A stretch of DNA of 50,266 bases, taken from a virus. The translations under genes and the position numbers were made by a program. The stretch is from the IMG/VR virus record IMGVR_UViG_3300023174_000238, positions 1-50,266 of that record; one strand, 5' to 3'. Of this stretch, positions 20,741-26,453 are shown in pieces. The notes below the pieces were generated by a model. That model was not told where the DNA came from and searched no databases. It worked only from the letters and a program-made list of their open reading frames with translations. How positions within the stretch are numbered: the first letter of the stretch is position 1; every line of letters begins with the position of its first letter.

Positions 20741-21283
20741 TTACTCTGCTTTAGCTTTTGGTGTTACGATTGGCTTGGCTGGTGCTGCATCGGCTACAGG
20801 TGCTGCAGCCTTTACAGGTTTTGCATTGTCGTCAATGTGCTTGTGAACATCAACAAGGTCATCGTATGCCACTAGGTGAACATCTTTACCATGTGCCATT
20901 GCTGTACCTGCCATATGTAGGTGGGCTCCAGTACTGGCGGACCCACTTGGTGTCTTTTTACCTCCACCAACTTTACCAATAACTGACTTGCCACCATCAA
21001 GAGGTGAGTCAATTTCAAGGTCTGGCTTTTCTGCAAGGTGTGCATATAGCCAATAGAAACCATCGTCTGAAGACTGCACTAGGCAGTGTCCTAGGACATC
21101 GGTCCAGAAAATCTTCTTAACCTTTCCATCAGTAATAGCCTTGATTGGCTTTAATTCAATTGCTGCTTTTGCTCCCCAGTCAGAACCACGGTGTGGGTGT
21201 TTTCTGTATGAAGCCATGTTTCCGAGTTCATCTCCACGATTTTTTGGGAATGGGTCGAAATATTGTGCTGGTTTAACTGCCAT
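20741..21283 (-). CDS. M23-family peptidase, endolysin
   Basis: 180 residues. HRGSDW (His31, Asp35) and TGAHLHM (HxH) are the zinc ligands of lysostaphin-type M23 endopeptidases, which cut peptidoglycan cross-bridges. GLGHCLVQSS-like and WLYAHLAE strands between them complete the fold. The C-terminal 25 residues are an Ala/Pro/Lys tail without a known cell-wall module. No signal peptide, so release needs a holin. AGAAGGAG precedes the ATG and a 5'-hairpin leader lies upstream. A virion-borne lysin is a possible alternative. Confidence 0.85.
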   Translation of the reverse strand: MAVKPAQYFDPFPKNRGDELGNMASYRKHPHRGSDWGAKAAIELKPIKAITDGKVKKIFWTDVLGHCLVQSSDDGFYWLYAHLAEKPDLEIDSPLDGGKSVIGKVGGGKKTPSGSASTGAHLHMAGTAMAHGKDVHLVAYDDLVDVHKHIDDNAKPVKAAAPVADAAPAKPIVTPKAKAE

Positions 21284-21299
21284 TTTTATTCTCCTTCTA

Positions 21300-21331
21300 T
21301 GTAGAATATTATCTACAAATATATTTTACCA
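21300..21331 (-). promoter_or_regulatory. Lysin promoter and 5' leader hairpin
   Basis: Minus strand: TGGTAAAAT (21323-21331), with the start expected near 21316. The leader opens at once with a perfect 6-bp hairpin (TGTAGA/TCTACA, 21300-21317), then AGAAGGAG and the lysin ATG. A 5'-terminal stem of this kind often stabilises mRNA. Confidence 0.55.
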
Positions 21332-21340
21332 CTAATTCGA

Positions 21341-21410
21341 GCCTCGCAACAGAGTCGAACTGTTCTCCACGCTTTACAAGAGCGTTGTTTTACCGATAAA
21401 CTAGCAAGGC
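21341..21410 (-). tRNA. tRNA-Thr (UGU)
   Basis: Acceptor GCCTTGC/GCGAGGC (one wobble), D-arm GTTT...AAAC, anticodon stem ACGCT/AGCGT with loop CTTGTAA (anticodon TGT), T-arm AACAG TTCGACT CTGTT. CCA is not encoded. Its first 10 bases overlap the end of the HNH gene. Confidence 0.88.
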
Positions 21411-21829
21411 ATTTTGTTGGTCCATCCGAACTGCTTTGCCGTTTTTCTTCTATGACAATTTGCACAACGAACTTCACATTTTTGTATTTCTTTAACAATA
21501 GACTTTAAACCATTTCTTTTTAAAGTAGATATTGCTTCTTTTTTGGTTCCAGATACATGGTCAAATTCTAAAACTATTGGGTCAGTCTCTCCACAGTCAA
21601 CACATGGATGTAGCATAAGATAGTCAAGAATATAAGCCTCTGCATCTTGTTTTGCTTTTTTTCTATTTTTAGTTATATATATTTTTCTATTTGGGTTGTT
21701 TAAATAATATTTATTATCATACTCTCTTTTACATGGTTTACAGGTTCCTGTATACCCATCTTTTGCAGATGCTCTTTTTTGAAAATCATCTAATGGTTTT
21801 TCTATGTTACATGATATGCATATTTTCAT
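21401..21829 (-). CDS. HNH endonuclease, tRNA-abutting
   Basis: 142 residues. An N-terminal zinc knuckle (CISCNIEKPLDDFQKR... CKPCKREY) is followed by an HNH core: CVDCGETDPIVLEFDHV and CANCHRRK. The pattern fits homing-type HNH nucleases. Its stop codon lies inside the 5' end of tRNA-Thr on the same strand. It has its own leaderless promoter between it and tRNA-Asp, as expected for a self-contained mobile gene. DNA target unknown. Confidence 0.8.
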   Translation of the reverse strand: MKICISCNIEKPLDDFQKRASAKDGYTGTCKPCKREYDNKYYLNNPNRKIYITKNRKKAKQDAEAYILDYLMLHPCVDCGETDPIVLEFDHVSGTKKEAISTLKRNGLKSIVKEIQKCEVRCANCHRRKTAKQFGWTNKMPC

Positions 21830-21835
21830 ACACTA

Positions 21836-21844
21836 ATTGTAACA
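21836..21844 (-). promoter_or_regulatory. Extended -10 promoter of the HNH gene, leaderless
   Basis: TGTTACAAT on the minus strand, six bases before the ATG at 21829. Confidence 0.65.
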
Positions 21845-21869
21845 CATATTTTGTTTACAAACCACTTGC

Positions 21870-21942
21870 GACTCCAAACGGACTTGAACCGTCAACCTCT
21901 GCCGTGACAGGGCAGTGCTCTAACCAATTGAGCTATGAAGCC
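21870..21942 (-). tRNA. tRNA-Asp (GUC)
   Basis: Acceptor GGCTTCA/TGGAGTC (two wobbles), D-arm GCTC...GAGC, anticodon stem CTGCC/GGCAG with loop CTGTCAC (anticodon GTC), T-arm GACGG TTCAAGT CCGTT, discriminator G. CCA is not encoded. Confidence 0.9.
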
Positions 21943-21948
21943 TTGCGA

Positions 21949-22018
21949 GCGAATAGGGAGAATCGAACTCCCATACTCTGCTTGGAAGGCAGAGGTTCTA
22001 CCATTAAACTATATTCGC
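21949..22018 (-). tRNA. tRNA-Gly (UCC)
   Basis: Acceptor GCGAATA/TATTCGC fully paired, D-arm GTTT...GAAC, anticodon stem TCTGC/GCAGA with loop CTTCCAA (anticodon TCC), T-arm GGGAG TTCGATT CTCCC. Only 6 bases separate it from tRNA-Asp. Confidence 0.9.
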
Positions 22019-22022
22019 AGTT

Positions 22023-22180
22023 GAGGTGTCAGACTAATCAGGTCCACACCTCGTGGGTCGTTTCCTAAGACGAGTGACCAACTCCGAACCGATAACGAGA
22101 GATTCCTACACGCTTACTGTGTCGCTGTAAGAGCGTTCATTTGTCCGAAATGAAACGGTTGTGATAGTGATTATCTATCA
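22023..22180 (-). other. Structured spacer between tRNA-Gly and tRNA-Asn
   Basis: No gene or full tRNA. Three clear hairpins: GAGGTGT/ACACCTC (22023-22052); CGTTCATTT with AAATG and AACG (22134-22157, one bulge); TGATAG/CTATCA (22162-22180). They may be processing or spacer elements, or the remains of degraded tRNAs. Confidence 0.45.
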
Positions 22181-22184
22181 TCGC

Positions 22185-22269
22185 TCCTAGAGTAGGAATC
22201 GAACCTACGACGCTCTTGCGAGAACAGATTAACAGTCTGGCGGTACCAGCCAACAGTACCCCTCTAGGA
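22185..22269 (-). tRNA. tRNA-Asn (GUU) with an unusually long variable arm
   Basis: 85 bases. Acceptor TCCTAGA/TCTAGGA fully paired, discriminator G, anticodon loop CTGTTAA (anticodon GTT) on CCAGA/TCTGT, T-arm GTAGG TTCGATT CCTAC. The 5-bp D-stem is GGTAC/GTACC. The variable region is 15 bases with a small CTC/GAG stem, which is class II size. Acceptor end and discriminator are Asn-like. CCA is not encoded. Confidence 0.75.
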
Positions 22270-22274
22270 ATATA

Positions 22275-22706
22275 TTACTTTATATAGTTTATTAATTTTA
22301 ACATCGTTTCTGGATTATCCCTTAAAATTCCTAATGCCAAATTACATTCTCTACAAAGTAATCCACGAATACATTTTCCACAAGAGAAACTTCCATCACA
22401 ACAAGAATGGTCGTGGTCAATATTAGTTCCTTCATTTATTTGACAAGCGTGACACTTCCCAGAATATTCAGCAACTAATTCTTCATATCTATATTGAGTT
22501 ATATTATGACGTTTCCAGTTTGGCTTATAGTATGAATTCATTCTTACTTTTTCAGCTTTTTTATCTGGATTAGTGTTGTAATAATTAATTACATAATCAG
22601 TGTGGCATCTTTTGCAAGTGCCCCTACGACCATCTTTATAATTCTTACCTTTTGCAAATAGGTCAATATCCTTTTCAATACCGCATTTTACGCAAATCTT
22701 TGTCAT
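22275..22706 (-). CDS. Recombination endonuclease VII-family nuclease
   Basis: 143 residues. An N-terminal zinc knuckle ([15 protein letters not shown]... CKRCH) precedes the endonuclease VII core: [39 protein letters not shown] and [13 protein letters not shown]. The family resolves Holliday junctions or acts as a homing nuclease. This copy ends 6 bases from tRNA-Asn and has its own leaderless promoter, so a mobile role is favoured. Confidence 0.85.
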   Translation of the reverse strand: MTKICVKCGIEKDIDLFAKGKNYKDGRRGTCKRCHTDYVINYYNTNPDKKAEKVRMNSYYKPNWKRHNITQYRYEELVAEYSGKCHACQINEGTNIDHDHSCCDGSFSCGKCIRGLLCRECNLALGILRDNPETMLKLINYIK

Positions 22707-22712
22707 ATTAAC

Positions 22713-22721
22713 AGTATATCA
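22713..22721 (-). promoter_or_regulatory. Extended -10 promoter of the endonuclease VII gene, leaderless
   Basis: TGATATACT on the minus strand, six bases before the ATG at 22706. Confidence 0.65.
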
Positions 22722-22727
22722 TACTTG

Positions 22728-23063
22728 TTAATCTACACGACCATAGTCGTCTTCTAATCTTTCGATATCATCTTCACCAAGATATGAACCATATTGAATT
22801 TCAATAATTTTTAGGTCAGTCTTAGAAATAATTCTATGCTCTACATTCTTAGGAACCTGAACTGTGATACCTTGAAATAATGGCAATTTTCCACCACGAA
22901 CAATTGCTGTTCCTGTACCAGAAACTACATACCAAGTTTCGCTACGATATTTATGTTTTTGTAGGCTTAGTCTCTGACCAGCGTGAACATTTAATATTTT
23001 AATTTGAAAGTGTTCACCAGTTTTTACAACTTCGTAATTACCCCAGGGTCTAATAGATTCCAT
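22728..23063 (-). CDS. Mannose-6-phosphate isomerase type II cupin
   Basis: 111 residues, the cupin alone of a type II isomerase or ManC-like protein. RPWGNYEVVK opens it; GQRLSLQKHKYRSETWYVVSG carries the metal-ligand His/Glu set; VPKNVEHRI gives the last His; IQYGSYLGEDDIERLEDDYGR is the standard ending. It likely interconverts fructose-6-P and mannose-6-P. With the phosphomannomutase-like HAD protein at 4869 it could feed GDP-mannose, though no guanylyltransferase domain is attached. The start directly follows the previous gene. Confidence 0.85.
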   Translation of the reverse strand: MESIRPWGNYEVVKTGEHFQIKILNVHAGQRLSLQKHKYRSETWYVVSGTGTAIVRGGKLPLFQGITVQVPKNVEHRIISKTDLKIIEIQYGSYLGEDDIERLEDDYGRVD

Positions 23064-23264
23064 TTATACTAGCCACTTTACTACAGGGCAGCAAGGGTCT
23101 CCGCCCTCTTCCCAATCTGCTTCTTCTTCTGCAGTCATATAATTATCGCCATCATGGGTCATACAGAATCCCTCTGTAATCCAGCCCTTGTCAATCCCGA
23201 TATGTAGCCAAGCAACTGCTTCTTCAATTTCTTCTACTGAGAAATCTTTGTGTTCAATAGTCAT
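23064..23264 (-). CDS. Conserved small acidic phage protein
   Basis: 66 residues. WITEGFCMTHDGDNYMTAEEEADWEEGGDPCCPVVK is a motif series I have seen in small actinophage proteins of unknown role (two Cys pairs, strongly acidic). It has a consensus promoter at 23294-23322, an AGAGAGGG purine tract before its ATG, and is followed by the isomerase gene with no gap. Confidence 0.7.
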   Translation of the reverse strand: MTIEHKDFSVEEIEEAVAWLHIGIDKGWITEGFCMTHDGDNYMTAEEEADWEEGGDPCCPVVKWLV

Positions 23265-23270
23265 AATGAA

Positions 23271-23322
23271 AACCCTCTCTAGGTTGTATATTTATTATAC
23301 AGTATCTAAAGAGGGTTGTCAA
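23271..23322 (-). promoter_or_regulatory. Consensus promoter embedded in a terminator-like hairpin
   Basis: Minus strand: TTGACA (23317-23322), 17 bases, TATAAT (23294-23299). Around the -10 lie 12-bp arms (23306-23317 with 23271-23282, one G-T wobble), followed by TTTTC. The RNA from the upstream holin genes would fold into this hairpin and could stop there, while a new RNA starts in the loop. Confidence 0.65.
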
Positions 23323-23610
23323 TTACTTCTTAGTTTTTGGTGTTTCTTCTGCTACATCTTTAAGTGCAACTGTTTGACGGAATGCAGCATCAATTTCTGC
23401 TCTGCTTAATTTACCGTCTTCAAGGAATGCAAGGGATAGTAGTTCTACAACTTTGGCTACAGCCATAATACCACCCATAGTGGCACTGAACCAAATAGGA
23501 ATATCAAGACCACTGACCTGACCTGCTACCGAACCTGCACCAATAACTCCTAGGGCTGATGCTACAAATGTAGCAATAATACGTCCAACAACGTTTATCA
23601 ATAGTTTCAT
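23323..23610 (-). CDS. Holin-like membrane protein
   Basis: 95 residues from the ATG coupled by TAATG. Two hydrophobic segments (about 5-25 and 38-60) surround a short Gly/Ser turn, followed by a charged tail (LEDGKLSRAEIDAAFRQ). Size, two-span topology and position next to another small membrane protein suggest a holin or antiholin. No signature residue proves it. Confidence 0.6.
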   Translation of the reverse strand: MKLLINVVGRIIATFVASALGVIGAGSVAGQVSGLDIPIWFSATMGGIMAVAKVVELLSLAFLEDGKLSRAEIDAAFRQTVALKDVAEETPKTKK

Positions 23611-23789
23611 TAGTCTTCCTCCTTTTCTGCTGCGTTTCTTAGTGGGTAGGTAATAATCCATAGACCCATCGTGCCCAGAATTGCCCAGCCTACTACATCT
23701 TTTGCTGAACCCTCAAGGACTAGCCATGCAACGAACATACCTAGAAGGGTCCAGGCTTGACCTAGCATATCATTTAAAAATTTCTTCAT
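23610..23789 (-). CDS. Small membrane protein, holin partner candidate
   Basis: 59 residues from the ATG at 23789, after a strong AAGGAGG site. Two hydrophobic spans (about 10-26 and 34-47) flank a short charged turn, and the tail is acidic (AEKEED). The pair 23789/23610 looks like a holin/antiholin set. They follow the exported PA14 protein gene by one base, so all three are one operon. Confidence 0.65.
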   Translation of the reverse strand: MKKFLNDMLGQAWTLLGMFVAWLVLEGSAKDVVGWAILGTMGLWIITYPLRNAAEKEED

Positions 23790-23790
23790 A

Positions 23791-26235
23791 TTAATTCCTC
23801 CTTCTTGATGTTCCACCAGATGAACCACCTGTTAATGCTCCACCTGATGCTGGTGCTGCTGCTGTTAGGGCTGCCCCTGTAGCTGCGTTGACTGCTGCTC
23901 CAACAGCAACAACTGCTGTTACAACAATCTTTTTAGATTCTTCTCGTATTTTTGGAGACATATCGGCTCCAACGTTACCAATAAAGTTAATTGCATCCAC
24001 AAGAGCTGCTGCTCCTGGAATGGCTGCTAATTCTTTTGAGATTACAATGTCGTCTGCCTGGGCTACTACAAATAAGGCTGCAAGTGCCTGTTCATATTCT
24101 GGTGAGCCTTGCTCTGCTGTTTCAAATATTTGCATTGCTGCTTCTGTAAGTTGTTTTACCTGTGCTTCTGTTAGATTTGTTGCGACTACCGCTTCTAGAT
24201 TAACCTTTGTTAGGTCTTCAATAATCTCTGGTATGTTTGGGTCTCCAGTTGGTTTAGGGGTTGGGTTTGGCTCTGGGGTTGGTTTTGGCTCTTGTGTAGG
24301 TTCTTCTGTTGGTTTAGGTTCTGGCTTTGGGTCTATAATTGGAATTTCTGGATTTGGAAGATTAGTTAATTTTTTAATTGCATTAGCTAGTAATGCGGAA
24401 GCACTAGAAACCACTCCTTCTTGTGCAATTATTTTTGTTGTGACTGATTGTGCTCTGACTATAATTGATTCTACTTTTTGTGTAGCAGTTGATAACTGTA
24501 TTGTTTTTGTATTTAGATTTGTTTCAGTTTGTTGTTTAATTTTAGTTTCATCATCTAATGCATTTTGTAATTGGTCAACTAATGTTATTGTACTATCTAT
24601 GTCTGTCCTTACTTGAGTTAGATTATCTTTAAGCAATTCTAATGCAAGGTTTGCCGATGTTAGGCTAGATTGATTTTGAGCCACTACTAATTGTTGTTGT
24701 GCACAAGATACCCTGGCTTCTTGTAATGATATTTCTGCTTTATTTATTAATTCATCTGAGCTAATTATGCCCCTATTTGCATCAATTTTATCTTGTTCTG
24801 ATTGTGATAAATCTTTTTGTTTTGTTTGCCAAATAGAAACTGCAATATTGTATTCATCTATTGCATTCAAATATGCTGCATTTGTAGTAGATGAAGTTGT
24901 AAGTGATTGAGAATAATTTGATTGTGCTGTTGTTAGTAAAGATTGTTTTTGTTGTAATATTGATAATAATGCTGGGTCTTGTTGATATGTAGGCTGGGCT
25001 GGTTGATTCTTTGTAAGCCAAGATGCTGGTACAATTCCCCAATTTGTTTGTGAAGAATAATACAAGAAGTTACAAGCTCCTCCACCATGCTCATACATCC
25101 ATGCATCAATTGCATATGAGCGTCCTGCTTGTAAGGTAAAGTTATTACTCCACCAACCACCGCAACCTTTGAGTGTCCAGTTATCATTAATAACCATGTT
25201 ATCCAGTGTCATGTACCATCCATCGTCAACATTAGCAAGGAATTGATAATTCATTGTTTCTGGTACTGTTAAGTAGCCTGTGTAGTGAATAAGGATGTTG
25301 TCTCCTCCACACCCCTCAATGTCTCCGCCACCCCAGTCTTTATTTATTTGTGTAACTGTTATTGTTTTGCAATATGTGTATGCACTTTCTGAACGAGTTG
25401 GATAGTTTGGTGTAGCATTTTTATAAATTTTTGCCTGTAATCCATAAACTGTTGCAGGTGAATTTGCTGGATAAACAGCAATAAGATTATTATTATAGTT
25501 AGCCTGTGCAACATCTACAGCATTTTGAGCACTTGTAAGTTGCTGAAGTTTTGTTTGAACATCTGCTAATGACTGATTGTATATGCTTGATTGGTTGTCA
25601 ACTGCGATTCCTTTATTTTGAACATTTGTAACTGAAGTATTATAGTTTAATAATGCAGAGTTATAGGCTATGTTTGCTAAATTAAATTCATTTTCAAATT
25701 GTTGTTTTTGTAAGTTAAAATCATTTACTCTGTTCTGAGAATCAATTATGCTTTGTGTAGCATCATTTAGCTTTTGTGTTTCTGCTTGTAGTGTAAGTGT
25801 CTTTGCTGTTACCACCGAAGATTGAATAATAATTTGATTAGAAATAGTTTCTATACTGTTTTGCTTATTTTGAAGATTTAGTTTAGCATTTTCTAATTGA
25901 GATAAAGCAGATTGAACAACAATTGATTGCTCTTCATTAGCAGCAACTGCTGCATTGAGGTCTACTTGAGTTTGGTCTACAAGGTTCTGTGAGGCTTGTA
26001 GAGACATTTGTAGTTCATTCTTAGATATATTTAGGGCATCTAATTCAGATTGCTGTATTTCTAATTCATTTTGTGCTGTGGCAATTTCTGCTTGTGCAGA
26101 AGCAACTAATGCATCATATTCTGCTTGCGTTATTGCATAGGCAGGTGATGAATAGGCTAGGGGTAAAAGCAATAATAAAATTGCTAGGGTTGAATTTATT
26201 AACTTTTTGATTTTCCTGTTCTCCTCGTTGAACAT
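23791..26235 (-). CDS. Exported PA14/coiled-coil protein
   Basis: 814 residues. A basic start and long hydrophobic run lead to an AYA signal-peptidase site after residue 34. Residues 36-250 and 420-630 are long Gln/Asn/Ser-rich coiled coils. Between them (about 262-395) is a PA14 domain (GLQAKIYKNA, GGGDIEGCGGDN, ANVDDGWYMTLDN, CGGWWSN), a sugar-binding fold with paired Cys. A Pro/Glu/Lys repeat (about 640-670) is followed by a helical region and a C-terminal hydrophobic span. It would be exported and held across the envelope. No homolog recognised; it heads the holin operon. Confidence 0.7.
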   Translation of the reverse strand: MFNEENRKIKKLINSTLAILLLLLPLAYSSPAYAITQAEYDALVASAQAEIATAQNELEIQQSELDALNISKNELQMSLQASQNLVDQTQVDLNAAVAANEEQSIVVQSALSQLENAKLNLQNKQNSIETISNQIIIQSSVVTAKTLTLQAETQKLNDATQSIIDSQNRVNDFNLQKQQFENEFNLANIAYNSALLNYNTSVTNVQNKGIAVDNQSSIYNQSLADVQTKLQQLTSAQNAVDVAQANYNNNLIAVYPANSPATVYGLQAKIYKNATPNYPTRSESAYTYCKTITVTQINKDWGGGDIEGCGGDNILIHYTGYLTVPETMNYQFLANVDDGWYMTLDNMVINDNWTLKGCGGWWSNNFTLQAGRSYAIDAWMYEHGGGACNFLYYSSQTNWGIVPASWLTKNQPAQPTYQQDPALLSILQQKQSLLTTAQSNYSQSLTTSSTTNAAYLNAIDEYNIAVSIWQTKQKDLSQSEQDKIDANRGIISSDELINKAEISLQEARVSCAQQQLVVAQNQSSLTSANLALELLKDNLTQVRTDIDSTITLVDQLQNALDDETKIKQQTETNLNTKTIQLSTATQKVESIIVRAQSVTTKIIAQEGVVSSASALLANAIKKLTNLPNPEIPIIDPKPEPKPTEEPTQEPKPTPEPNPTPKPTGDPNIPEIIEDLTKVNLEAVVATNLTEAQVKQLTEAAMQIFETAEQGSPEYEQALAALFVVAQADDIVISKELAAIPGAAALVDAINFIGNVGADMSPKIREESKKIVVTAVVAVGAAVNAATGAALTAAAPASGGALTGGSSGGTSRRRN

Positions 26236-26243
26236 TGTTCAAC
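26227..26243. promoter_or_regulatory. Perfect palindrome over the start of the PA14 gene
   Basis: GTTGAACA and TGTTCAAC flank a single central base, covering the expected transcription start and the start codon of the PA14 gene. It is a good operator candidate. The GAAC-GTTC core resembles an actinobacterial LexA site but has 3 rather than 4 central bases. Confidence 0.5.
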
Positions 26244-26249
26244 AAATTT

Positions 26250-26258
26250 ATTATAGCA
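26250..26258 (-). promoter_or_regulatory. Extended -10 promoter of the PA14-holin operon
   Basis: TGCTATAAT on the minus strand, with the start near 26243. The leader is only about 8 bases, within the palindrome. Confidence 0.6.
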
Positions 26259-26260
26259 CG

Positions 26261-26428
26261 TTATTCATAAGACAGGTTTTGGTTTTGATTGTTGGGAGCC
26301 ATTCTAGTTTGATTATTATATTTATTTATACTTAATCTTTGTTGGCTTTTCAGTAAATTTCGTGGTCGTCGCAAGTGTAGGTGTTGACTTTTTTCCATAT
26401 GAAATGGTTTCCAGTTGCGATTAACCAT
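26261..26428 (-). CDS. Small basic protein (55 aa) after terminase
   Basis: A 55-residue frame rich in Arg, Lys, Asn and Gln (MEKSQHLHLRRPRNLLKSQQ). GGAG lies 4 bases before its ATG. A leaderless 5-codon minigene (26438-26421) ends in the sequence ATGGTTAA that contains this start, the same 8-bp overlap seen elsewhere. No family recognised. It may be a small nucleic-acid-binding protein, or a chance frame in the 210-base gap. Confidence 0.45.
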   Translation of the reverse strand: MVNRNWKPFHMEKSQHLHLRRPRNLLKSQQRLSINKYNNQTRMAPNNQNQNLSYE

Positions 26429-26444
26429 GAAACTCCATATTGAA

Positions 26445-26453
26445 ATTATAACA
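26445..26453 (-). promoter_or_regulatory. Extended -10 promoter overlapping the terminase stop
   Basis: TGTTATAAT on the minus strand, six bases before an ATG at 26438. The -10 hexamer spans the TAA of the terminase gene. Confidence 0.6.

Noticed and set aside
22019-22184. Fifth tRNA in the cluster
   Set aside because: Only hairpins; no acceptor stem closing a cloverleaf, and the T-arm-like piece has several wobble pairs.
23888-24616. 242-codon frame antisense to the PA14 gene
   Set aside because: A shadow of the Ser/Thr/Ala-rich reading on the other strand; no ribosome site or promoter.
26227-26243. LexA (SOS) box at the PA14 promoter
   Set aside because: The GAAC and GTTC halves are 3 rather than 4 bases apart, so it is kept as an operator of unknown factor.
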